DNA from: Synergistaceae bacterium
GTDB taxonomy: Bacteria; Synergistota; Synergistia; Synergistales; Aminobacteriaceae
Assembly: GCA_031277095.1 (NCBI GenBank)
Contig: JAISLU010000009.1
Coordinates: 1-39,635 of the forward strand
DNA length: 39,635 nucleotides
Direction: 5' to 3'
How positions within the stretch are numbered: position 1 is the stretch's first letter; the number at the start of each line of letters is the position of its first letter. Positions 14,974-22,016 of this stretch are shown piece by piece. The translations under genes were made by a program, and so were the position numbers. The notes beneath the pieces are model-generated. The model did no database searches, was not told where the DNA came from, and worked only from the letters and a program-made list of their open reading frames with translations.

Positions 14974-15208
14974 GAGGAACGTAATAACGAGGCTGAGGAT
15001 AATGACAGGGGCGGTAGTAGTATCCGGCGTAGGGAACCGGTACGTATACGGGCCTCGGCGCAGGATAATAGGGGACGTAATAGGGAGGCGCGTAATAACG
15101 GGGAGCATAATAATACGGAGAACCATAGGGATAATACCCTCCGGCGACGGCAACCCCTGCCACGCTCAGAAATGCCAGTACCAACAATGCCAACACGATT
15201 TTTTTCAT
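14963..15208 (-). CDS. Small exported Tyr/Pro-rich protein of unknown function
   Basis: An 81-residue protein with a signal peptide (MKKIVLALLVLAFLSVAG, likely cleavage after GVAVA near residue 22). The mature part is almost entirely Tyr, Pro and Val, with repeats such as YYAPRYYAPPYYVPYYP, and two Cys near the end. Such low-complexity exported proteins occur in many diderms, but no function can be assigned; surface or matrix attachment would be a guess. The frame is open from a TTG at 15217, but GGAGG nine bases upstream selects the ATG at 15208. It stands alone, with AT-rich sequence on both sides. Confidence 0.8.
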   Translation of the reverse strand: MKKIVLALLVLAFLSVAGVAVAGGYYPYGSPYYYAPRYYAPPYYVPYYPAPRPVYVPVPYAGYYYRPCHYPQPRYYVPPCY

Positions 15209-15622
15209 CCGAAACAACCTCCTTGACTGTTAAATGAGATTCCCGAGAAAAGGAACCCTTCTTATATTAATGACCTCTATTATAATGACCTTTTGTTACC
15301 ACTTTTTTAATACCACTTTCATTCCCGCTTCTAATAACAACTTTATCAGTAACGGCACTCTTGGACTTTATTATACTACATGTTTTTCGCTTTTAGCCTT
15401 TTCCTTTTTCCTGAAATTTTTATTTTTATCTTTGCCCGTCTGTCCCGTTTATTTTCGCTTGAAGCAGTCTTGAAGCAATCTTGAGGCTGCAAAAACACGT
15501 AACATTGCGAAGGGGGCGTTTTGAAGAAAAAAAGTCTGTTATGATATGCCAAGCCGCTGGGCGAATCCACTCAGTAAAATATAAAAAAGAATATCCGTGA
15601 GAGTGCGAAAAGGAGAAGAAAT
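15209..15622. other. AT-rich divergent intergenic region
   Basis: About 410 bases separate the leftward Tyr/Pro-rich gene from the rightward YibE/F-like gene. Perfect TATAAT hexamers on the minus strand (15279-15284 and 15370-15375) could be -10 elements for the Tyr/Pro-rich gene but lack good -35 partners. A TATGAT lies at 15540-15545 on the plus strand. An 11-bp tandem triplication is listed separately. No gene is visible. Confidence 0.5.
15458..15490 (+). repeat. 11-bp tandem triplication
   Basis: CTTGAAGCAGT, CTTGAAGCAAT and CTTGAGGCTGC follow each other without gaps upstream of the YibE/F-like gene. Confidence 0.85.
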
Positions 15623-16900
15623 TTGAGTTTTACAACGGCCGGTATCGGCGAGATGATGGACAACTTGAATATCGACTACAAGGGTCACCTGTTTCGCTTC
15701 GCCCTGGCGGTGTTGTCGATGGTCGCGGTTTACTCCGCCGTAGATTTTTGGACTCTGCGCACTTGGGACACCAGCGAATCTCTGGTCGTCGAGGTCGAGG
15801 ACGTGGGAGAAGAGAAAATTCTTTCCCCGGAGGAAGAAGACGGAGAGCCCTTTCGGACCGTAGAGACGAAAGTCCGGGTTCAGGTTTTGACGGGAGAACA
15901 AAAAGGAAAAACTTTCTCCATTGCCGTGACTCAAATGGAAGACAGTGGCATGGAGTTGAAAATTGGGCGCCGGTACATTCTCATCGTGGACGTTTTCGAC
16001 GACGGCACTATGCAGTATTCCATCGCGGACGTATTTCGCATACCTTCGGTGATGGGCGTGATCGTGTTCGTCTGCGGATGTCTGATCGCTTTCACCGGCC
16101 TCGTCGGGGCGAAGGCCCTGTTGGGGCTGGGGTTTTCCATCGCCTGCCTTTTGTGGGGCTTCATTCCTCTGGTGGTCGAAGGGATGGCTCCCGTGCCCTT
16201 GGCCTTTCTCTCCGTGTTGTTTATCGCCGTCGCCACCATTTTTTGCGTGGTCCATCGGAAGCAGGCCCGGGTGGTCGTTCTGCTGGGCAGCATGGGGGGG
16301 GTCTCGGGCGCTTTTCTGCTGGGATTTTTCATGGTGGAACTCTGGCAGGTGTCCGGCCTGGCCGGGGAGAGCGCTTCCCTGCTGGCCACCACCATGACGG
16401 GAATAAACATCAAGGGCATCCTGCTTTCCTCCGTCGTCATCAGTTCCGTGGGCGCGGTGCTGGATGTGGGGATATCCATAACGGCCGCCATGTCGGAGCT
16501 TGTGGAGTACGACTCCGAGATCACGGGGCTCTGTCTCTGGACCGCGGGCATACGGGTAGGGTCGGAGGTCCTGGGCAGCATGATCAATACCCTCATTCTG
16601 GCCTACATCGGAACGTCTTTGCCCATAGCGATCTTGATCGGCAACGCCGGCGCGAATTTCTTGGGCCTGATGAACGACCCCTACGTGAGTCAGGAGATCC
16701 TTCAAAGCGTGGCGGGAACGTCGGGCCTGCTTTTGACGATTCCCATAACGGCCACGTTTTTTGTCCTGAGGGAAAAAGTTTTGAAAAAAAACTCCAGCCG
16801 GTCAAATCCCCCCGACCCTCAAATTTCATCCAGCCAATCCATCCAACCCAGCCAACTCACCGAACCCGCTGCCTCCAACTCGCGTTTGAGACGAGTTTGA
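15623..16900 (+). CDS. YibE/F-like multi-pass membrane protein
   Basis: A 425-residue membrane protein of the YibE/F family, whose function is not established. One N-terminal hydrophobic segment (about 25-45) is followed by an exposed beta-rich domain (50-135) and then about seven or eight transmembrane segments. The family signature SSVGAVLDVGISITAAMSEL is present, as is INIKGILLSSVVISS just before it. The start is a TTG at 15623 with AGGAGA at 15611-15616. The last 30 residues (Ser/Pro/Gln-rich, ending SRLRRV) look like unconstrained sequence built from tandem repeats and are probably not part of the fold. A Ppx/GppA homologue follows. Confidence 0.88.
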   Translation: MSFTTAGIGEMMDNLNIDYKGHLFRFALAVLSMVAVYSAVDFWTLRTWDTSESLVVEVEDVGEEKILSPEEEDGEPFRTVETKVRVQVLTGEQKGKTFSIAVTQMEDSGMELKIGRRYILIVDVFDDGTMQYSIADVFRIPSVMGVIVFVCGCLIAFTGLVGAKALLGLGFSIACLLWGFIPLVVEGMAPVPLAFLSVLFIAVATIFCVVHRKQARVVVLLGSMGGVSGAFLLGFFMVELWQVSGLAGESASLLATTMTGINIKGILLSSVVISSVGAVLDVGISITAAMSELVEYDSEITGLCLWTAGIRVGSEVLGSMINTLILAYIGTSLPIAILIGNAGANFLGLMNDPYVSQEILQSVAGTSGLLLTIPITATFFVLREKVLKKNSSRSNPPDPQISSSQSIQPSQLTEPAASNSRLRRV

Positions 16901-16906
16901 GACGAG
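16885..16906 (+). repeat. 11-bp tandem duplication over the YibE/F-like stop codon
   Basis: TTTGAGACGAG occurs twice head to tail; the second copy contains the TGA stop at 16898-16900. Confidence 0.9.
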
Positions 16907-16907
16907 C

Positions 16908-16969
16908 GATGTTAAAGAATGAGATGTTAAAGAATGAGATTTTAAAGAAATTGAGATGTTGAAGAATGA
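16908..16969 (+). repeat. 15-bp tandem repeat, four copies, before the Ppx/GppA gene
   Basis: GATGTTAAAGAATGA (16908 and 16923), GATTTTAAAGAAATTGA (16938) and GATGTTGAAGAATGA (16955) run head to tail. Three of the four units contain an ATG, and the last overlaps the first ATG of the Ppx/GppA frame at 16956. Confidence 0.92.
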
Positions 16970-16997
16970 CAAAAAATTTTCAGGGCAGGGATCGATA

Positions 16998-18056
16998 ATG
17001 TCGCATGAAAAAACGTCTGGAAAAACGTCTGGAAAAATTTTTCCGGGCAGTGCAAATCGAAACCATGAAAATCAAAAACATGAAAATCAAAAAGATGTGA
17101 AGGCCGTCGTGGATATCGGCAGCAACTCGATCAAACTGCGGGTAGCTTGCAAGATAGGCGCGATGATACGCACTTTGATCGACACCACCGAAGTCGTCCG
17201 CCTGGGGAAGGGATTGGAGCACGGACTCCTCGCCGAGGATGCCATAGAGCGCGGCGTCTATGTGGTGGAAAACTTGGTGTGCTTGGCGGAGAGAAGGGGA
17301 GCCAAACCCCGCTTGGTGGGGACTATGGCGCTGCGCACCGCTCGAAACTCGGAGGATTTCGTCCGTCAGGTGCGGGAGGCCACCGGCATCGAGGTCGAAA
17401 TTCTTTCCGGGGAAGAAGAAGCCCGCTTGGCCTGGCTGGGGGCCATTTACAGCTTGAACATGAGAGGCAAAAAGGATGAAAACGTGATAGTTTTCGACTC
17501 CGGAGGCGGCAGCACGGAGTTCATTCTGGGCTCCAACGCGCGTATTTTGGAGTCCATCAGCGTTCCCATCGGGGCGGTGCGGCTGACCGAAAAATTTTTC
17601 GACTCGGACCCCGTGAAGCCCAAGGCGCTGAAGTCGGCCCAAAAATACGTCCGAGGCTTGCTTGCAGAGTATCCCTTTTGCCGAAAATTTTTTTCTTCCG
17701 CTATTTTTTCTTCCGCTATCGGCCTGGGCGGAGGAGTGGTCGCCATTGCGTCCGTCAAGTTGGGACTTCCGGTGTTTCTTCCCGAGACCCTCAGCGGAAT
17801 TTTTCTGACAAAGGCCGATATCGACCAACAGGTGGAGCGGTACGCGAGTGCCACCCTGGCCGAGCGGATGCAGATCCCCGGCCTGCCCCCCAAACGGGCG
17901 GACATCGTCCTCGGCAGCGCCTGTATCGTGCAGTGCGCCCTGGAGGCCCTGAAGGCGGACTCCTTTCGAGTCAGCATCAACGGCCTTCGTCACGGTCTCC
18001 TGCTGGAAATGTTCGCGCGGGAAATGTTCGAGAAGAAGCAACCCTGCAAACCCTGA
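16998..18056 (+). CDS. Ppx/GppA-family phosphatase (exopolyphosphatase type)
   Basis: A 352-residue member of the ASKHA-fold Ppx/GppA family, which hydrolyses polyphosphate or pppGpp. Motifs in order: phosphate loop VVDIGSNSIKLRV, VGTMALRTARN, EILSGEEEARLAWLG, the second phosphate loop VFDSGGGSTEFILG and GLGGGVVAIASVKLG. There is no C-terminal HD domain, so it is the short type. The frame is open from ATG 16956, but GGGCAGGGA at 16981-16989 favours ATG 16998. Either way the first 30-45 residues are low-complexity (KTSGKTSG, ENQKHENQK) and come from tandem duplications in the DNA, while the conserved domain starts near 17097. Whether the substrate is polyphosphate or pppGpp cannot be told. Confidence 0.88.
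   Translation: MSHEKTSGKTSGKIFPGSANRNHENQKHENQKDVKAVVDIGSNSIKLRVACKIGAMIRTLIDTTEVVRLGKGLEHGLLAEDAIERGVYVVENLVCLAERRGAKPRLVGTMALRTARNSEDFVRQVREATGIEVEILSGEEEARLAWLGAIYSLNMRGKKDENVIVFDSGGGSTEFILGSNARILESISVPIGAVRLTEKFFDSDPVKPKALKSAQKYVRGLLAEYPFCRKFFSSAIFSSAIGLGGGVVAIASVKLGLPVFLPETLSGIFLTKADIDQQVERYASATLAERMQIPGLPPKRADIVLGSACIVQCALEALKADSFRVSINGLRHGLLLEMFAREMFEKKQPCKP
17020..17096 (+). repeat. Two tandem duplications inside the Ppx/GppA 5' coding end
   Basis: AAAAACGTCTGG occurs twice near 17022-17045 and CATGAAAATCAAAAA twice near 17064-17093. They encode the KTSG and HENQK repeats ahead of the conserved domain. Confidence 0.85.
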
Positions 18057-18118
18057 CCGCTGAAAATTTCAGATGCGCCGTATATAACCGTATATAACAT
18101 TACATGGAGGTGTCGGAT

Positions 18119-18865
18119 ATGAACAGAATGGGGAAAATGTTTTGCGTTGCTTTTTTTGCTTTCGCTTCTTTCGTCATGGCGGCCGTCGTGCTTGCAAACT
18201 TTTTTGCCGTGCCCGCGTGGGCGTCGAAAGCCGAGAGTCTGGTGAGGGATTCCATCGAGGTCCTCAAAGACATGGAAGAGCAGGACGACGTGCAGAGCAT
18301 GGCGGATCTCATCGGCGACGCTCGCGCCATCGCTTTTGTGCCCGCCATGATCAAGGCCGGATTTGTCATCGGCGGGGAGTATGGGGAAGGGCTGATTCTT
18401 CGTAAAGAGCGCGGCAAGTGGTTCGGCCCCAGCTTCTACAATCTGGGCGGGGGGTCTTTGGGCCTCCAGATCGGCGTACAAAAGACGGCTTTCATCCTGG
18501 TGGTGAACAACAAAGAGGGCGTCGATGCGTTTCTGAGGAGCAGAAGCAAGCTGGGCGCGGATGTCGCCGTGGCCGCCGGTCCCTTGGGGCGCAGGGGAGA
18601 CGCCGCCACCGACGCCCGTATGAAGGCCTCTATTTACAGCTACTCCATGACGAAGGGGTTCTTCGCTGGGGCATCCCTGGACGGTTCCATACTGAGCATC
18701 AGCGTCAAAAGAAACAAGGAGTACTGGAAAAAAGACATCAGCGCCTCCGACGCGCTAAAAATCCCCGCGACGGACAAACGTATTCTTCCCCTGATCAAGG
18801 AAATCGAGCGCATCTCGAAAAAACGCGGGCCTGCCATCGTGCAAATGCAAAGCCCCCGTTCTTAG
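18119..18865 (+). CDS. SYLF-domain (Ysc84-type lipid-binding) exported protein
   Basis: A 248-residue protein with a signal peptide (core AFASFVMAAVVLANFF, likely cut after AWA near residue 36) and a SYLF domain, a fold linked to phosphoinositide or lipid binding in eukaryotes and of unclear role in bacteria. Recognisable stretches are ARAIAFVPAMIKAGFVIGGE, LILRKERGKWFGPSFYNLGG (split) and GADVAVAAGPLGR, then YSYSMTKGFFAGASLDGS. The frame is open from ATG 18104, but GGAGG at 18106-18110 selects ATG 18119. The uridine phosphorylase gene begins six bases after its stop, so the two are probably cotranscribed although functionally unrelated. Confidence 0.9.
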   Translation: MNRMGKMFCVAFFAFASFVMAAVVLANFFAVPAWASKAESLVRDSIEVLKDMEEQDDVQSMADLIGDARAIAFVPAMIKAGFVIGGEYGEGLILRKERGKWFGPSFYNLGGGSLGLQIGVQKTAFILVVNNKEGVDAFLRSRSKLGADVAVAAGPLGRRGDAATDARMKASIYSYSMTKGFFAGASLDGSILSISVKRNKEYWKKDISASDALKIPATDKRILPLIKEIERISKKRGPAIVQMQSPRS

Positions 18866-18871
18866 GCCGCC

Positions 18872-19714
18872 ATGCCCGAGATCACCTGCGCCTCCAACCG
18901 CGCCATCGCTCCGACGGCCTCCAACCAAGGCGTTTATCACCTTCAACTGAAACAAGGGGACGTGCCGGGGTATGTCCTTCTGCCCGGGGCGCCGGAGCGA
19001 ACCAGGGTCATCGCTGAAAATTGGACCGATGTGAGAGAAATCGCCTCGTACCGGGAGTTCAAAACGGTGACGGGCGTCTACGAGGGATTGAAATTGGCCG
19101 CGACCTCCACCGGCATAGGAGGCGCCAGCTCCGAGATCTGCATCCACGAGCTGAGGACCCTGGGGGTGCATACCTGCATCAGGGTAGGCACCACAGGGTG
19201 CATCGTTCCGGAATTCGACCTGAACGATCTGATCATTCCCGTGGCGTGTGTGCGCAAGGACGGCACCTCCATCGCCTACATCGAGCCGGAGTTTCCGGCT
19301 TTTGCGGATACGCGCGTCGTCATGGCGCTCATGCAGGCCTGCGAAAAGCTCGGGTTCCGCTACGGCTTGGGGCTCAGCTATACGGTGGGGTCCTTTTACA
19401 TCGGGCAAGGGCGTCCTCTCGATGAAAACGGTTACTGGCCCAGCTTTGCGGAAAAAATCATCCCCGACCTCCAGCAGGCCCGCGTCACCAACATCGAGAT
19501 GGAGACCGCGGCTCAGTACGTGGTGGGGTATCTTCACGGAATGCGCATGGGCGCTGTGCTGTCAGTTATCGCCAACCGGGTGCTGGACCGATGGGGGGAC
19601 GACGGCGGAGAGGAAAAAGCCTGCCTCGCCGCCTGCGAAGCCATGAAAATTTTGGAGAAGCAGGACCGGGAACGACCTTGCAATCCTGCCATCTGCGCTA
19701 AAGTAAAAGTATAG
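18872..19714 (+). CDS. udp: Uridine phosphorylase (nucleoside phosphorylase family I)
   Basis: A 280-residue NP-I phosphorylase that splits uridine (or a related nucleoside) with phosphate. It parallels E. coli Udp throughout: the phosphate-binding VLLPGAPERTRVIA, REFKTVTGVYEG, TSTGIGGASSEICIHEL, IRVGTTGCI, VACVRKDGTS, and the ribose/base-site NIEMETAAQYVVGY, then SVIANRVLD. The ATG is six bases after the SYLF stop and lacks a strong SD, suggesting coupling. It converges with gltX, the two stop codons being 15 bases apart. Specificity for uridine against other nucleosides rests on overall resemblance only. Confidence 0.88.
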   Translation: MPEITCASNRAIAPTASNQGVYHLQLKQGDVPGYVLLPGAPERTRVIAENWTDVREIASYREFKTVTGVYEGLKLAATSTGIGGASSEICIHELRTLGVHTCIRVGTTGCIVPEFDLNDLIIPVACVRKDGTSIAYIEPEFPAFADTRVVMALMQACEKLGFRYGLGLSYTVGSFYIGQGRPLDENGYWPSFAEKIIPDLQQARVTNIEMETAAQYVVGYLHGMRMGAVLSVIANRVLDRWGDDGGEEKACLAACEAMKILEKQDRERPCNPAICAKVKV

Positions 19715-19729
19715 AAAGAACCCTTACCA

Positions 19730-21136
19730 CTACTGTCGTTCCAGTCGGCTCATGACCTCTTCCCGGCCCAGCGCCCACATGACGAGGGGCAAGGCGGCGC
19801 CCCGCTCTTGTCCCGTGAAGATCAGTCTCAAAGGGTGAAAGAACTCTTTCCCCTTCAAGCCGCGTTCCTTCATGAAACCGCGCAGCACCTGGTTGAGATT
19901 TTCGTCGCTCCATGGATCCACCGAACGGAGCGCATCCATCAGTTCCCTCTTCCAGGGCTCGGTGACGTCAAGTGCAGTGTCGCCCGGCTTTTCCACCAGA
20001 AAGCTCAAGGTGTTTTTCAGCAACGGCAAAGTGTAGTGTTCTTCCAGCAAGTCGTCGATCAGGCGTTCCAAGGCCGCGGGGTCAAAAGCCCCGAAGCGGG
20101 GGTCGGCCTCCTTCAGGCGTCCAAGGGCGAACCCGCCGCCCCTTTTTCCCATCGCCTCTTTCTGCCAGTAGTTCAAGTGGGTCTCGTCGTGGATCGGCGA
20201 AGAGGCCGAGACCCTGGACAGGGAGAAGACGGACGCCGTTTCGTCGAGAGACAGAAGAGAGCCTTTCTCGATAGAATCGGGAGGTGTCCAGCTCAGGGTC
20301 GAGAGGTAGGCGGAGAGCGCCTCGGGCAGGTAGCCCTCTTCCCGGTATCGGCGTATGGGGGTGGAGCCGGTGCGTTTGCTGAGCTTCTGCCGGTCATGGG
20401 ACAAAATCATGGGAATATGGGCGTACACCGGAGCTTCCCAGCCCAAAGCGTCGAAGATTGCCTGTTGGCGCGCCGTATTGGGAACGTGTTCGTCTCCCCG
20501 GACGATATGGGTGATCTCCATGAGGTGGTCGTCTATAACGCTTGCGAACAAGTACGTGGGATGCCCGTCGCTGCGCGCCACCACGAAATCTCCCATGCTC
20601 TCGGGGGTAAAGGACTGGCGTCCTCGCACCTGGTCGTCAAAGGCGATGGCCGCGTCGGGCAGCGAGAAGCGCCAACACGGGATTTCTCCCCCGTCGATTC
20701 TGCGCCGCGCTTCCTCAGGCGTCAGGCGGCGACACAGGCCGTCGTAACGGGGCGGCTCACCTCGCGAATGTTGCTCCCCACGCAGGGCTTCCAAACGTTT
20801 TTCGGAGCAGAAACAAGGATAAACCTTGCCTTCTTTCCGCAAAGACCGCAGATTTTCTTCGTAGAAGGTTCTGCGCTCGCTCTGGCGATAAGGAACGGAA
20901 GATCCGTCCCCGGGGCCCTCGTCCCAATGGAGACGCAGCCAGCGAAGGTCCTCTATCAACTGCTTCTCGTATTCGGGCTTTGAGCGTTCTTCGTCCGTGT
21001 CGTCGATGCGCAGAACAAACCGCCCTCCCCTTCCCCGGGCAAGGAGAAAATTAAACAGCGCCGTCCTGGCGCCGCCGATATGAAGCTCCCCCGTGGGAGA
21101 CGGGGCAAATCTCGTTTTTACCCTCTCGTGTCTCAT
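19730..21136 (-). CDS. gltX: Glutamyl-tRNA synthetase
   Basis: A 468-residue class I aminoacyl-tRNA synthetase that charges tRNA-Glu. The first signature reads FAPSPTGELHIGGARTALFN, the KMSKS-type signature reads KLSKRTG (about residue 255), and LRIDDTDEERS and THIVRGDEHVPNTARQQAI are typical of GluRS. The length is normal. Whether it also misacylates tRNA-Gln cannot be read from sequence. The ATG lies at the edge of a 7-bp tandem repeat; each repeat supplies GAGGG on the minus strand, so the SD is effectively multiplied. Confidence 0.95.
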   Translation of the reverse strand: MRHERVKTRFAPSPTGELHIGGARTALFNFLLARGRGGRFVLRIDDTDEERSKPEYEKQLIEDLRWLRLHWDEGPGDGSSVPYRQSERRTFYEENLRSLRKEGKVYPCFCSEKRLEALRGEQHSRGEPPRYDGLCRRLTPEEARRRIDGGEIPCWRFSLPDAAIAFDDQVRGRQSFTPESMGDFVVARSDGHPTYLFASVIDDHLMEITHIVRGDEHVPNTARQQAIFDALGWEAPVYAHIPMILSHDRQKLSKRTGSTPIRRYREEGYLPEALSAYLSTLSWTPPDSIEKGSLLSLDETASVFSLSRVSASSPIHDETHLNYWQKEAMGKRGGGFALGRLKEADPRFGAFDPAALERLIDDLLEEHYTLPLLKNTLSFLVEKPGDTALDVTEPWKRELMDALRSVDPWSDENLNQVLRGFMKERGLKGKEFFHPLRLIFTGQERGAALPLVMWALGREEVMSRLERQ

Positions 21137-21154
21137 CCCTCATCCCTCATCCCT
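21134..21154 (-). repeat. 7-bp tandem triplication at the gltX start
   Basis: CATCCCT is repeated three times, the first copy containing the gltX start codon. On the minus strand each unit is AGGGATG, providing several SD-like sequences and ATG triplets, the outer ones not in the gltX frame. Confidence 0.9.
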
Positions 21155-21344
21155 CATTCTTCAGACATCATTCCTCAGACCTCATTGCCGCTTATGACAA
21201 GCTCTTCGTAAATGCTTTGTGCAAGGTCAAGACCTATTCCTCGCCGAGCAAGTTTTCGCCCGTGGGTTGGCCGCTCGATGTTCTCCGCTGACTCCAACAC
21301 ACTCTGGCGCCAAGTGATCTGTGCAGGCGGCGCTTGCGCGATTT

Positions 21345-21557
21345 CTACCTTGCCTGGGCATTTATTTCATCACAATATTTTTTCGCGGCGCGGCTTATTT
21401 CTCTTACAGACATGCCTCTGAACTGGCCTCTGTGCCATACTGTGTAGTCAAACGGTTCTTTGATGATGAGCGCGATAAAGCGTTCAGCGTCCACCATGCC
21501 GAATTTCTCCGTCAAAAGTTTCATTCCGGAATCTTTGAGAACGGTGTCGGTTATCAC
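21345..21557 (-). CDS. Small protein partnered with a PIN-domain protein, possible antitoxin
   Basis: A 70-residue soluble protein starting with GTG at 21557 behind GGAGGG at an ideal distance. The sequence reads MKLLTEKFGMVDAERFIALI, then EPFDYTVWHRGQF and MSVREISRAAKKYCDE. I recognise this as the kind of short protein that commonly sits next to PIN-domain toxins, with the pattern AERF-I-x-L-I-x-x-EPFDYT-x-W, but I cannot name a family with certainty. Its 5' end overlaps the 3' end of the decayed PIN gene by 74 bases. Unlike its neighbour it shows no internal damage. Orthologues usually end just after this point, so it seems complete. Confidence 0.6.
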   Translation of the reverse strand: MITDTVLKDSGMKLLTEKFGMVDAERFIALIIKEPFDYTVWHRGQFRGMSVREISRAAKKYCDEINAQAR

Positions 21558-21994
21558 AGTTATCCCTCCAATCCTTTATAAAATCCATCGGATTCACGAT
21601 TTTTACCGGGGCGTTCGGACATTTTATCCCGTCGTCCGTCGTGACGAAATAGTCGCAATTCCCGGCTATGGCTGCCGCGACATGCAGCGCATCGGATTCT
21701 TTCACCCCGGATTCGGCTATTTGCTCCGCGGATTGTATAATGTCTTCGGTTTCGTCTAGGTAGGCGACAGCGAGATTTTTCCATGCAGCAATAGCGTTTC
21801 TTTTTTCGAGAAACGGGTTATTCCCGTTCTCGAAGTCCAGAATATACGACCATACGAGTTCTATATTACCCTCCGCGATGTGTTTTTTGGATAAACATTT
21901 TCGCTTTCGCTTCGATTTCGATCCTCGTTTGCGACTGGTCGTCATAAGGCCGATTGAAACAACAATTATCCAAATAAACCCTAACTTTTTCTAT
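21484..21994 (-). pseudogene. Frameshifted PIN-domain (VapC-like) gene
   Basis: A PIN-type ribonuclease in two frames. The N-terminal part (VRVYLDNCCFNRPYDDQSQ, with the first acidic residue) ends in a run of six A at about 21888-21893; the rest (HIAEGNIELVWSYILDFEN, then SGVKESDALHVAAAIAGNCD and VTTDD) continues in another frame. Removing one A gives the expected MFIQKHIAEGN join, so this is a single-base insertion in a homopolymer. There is also no ATG at the expected start: the codon is ATA (21992-21994), overlapping the ispDF stop. The reading frame visible from 21945 is therefore only the C-terminal two thirds with a false N-terminus. A sequencing error or slippage-corrected expression remain possible. 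Confidence 0.75.
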
Positions 21995-22016
21995 CGAATT
22001 TTTCTATCGAATTTTT
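21986..22016 (-). repeat. 13-bp tandem duplication over the ispDF stop codon
   Basis: TTTTTCTATCGAA at 21986-21998 and 21999-22011, plus a further TTTTT. The ispDF stop codon (21991-21993) lies in the first copy and the last ispDF codons are built from the second. Confidence 0.92.
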
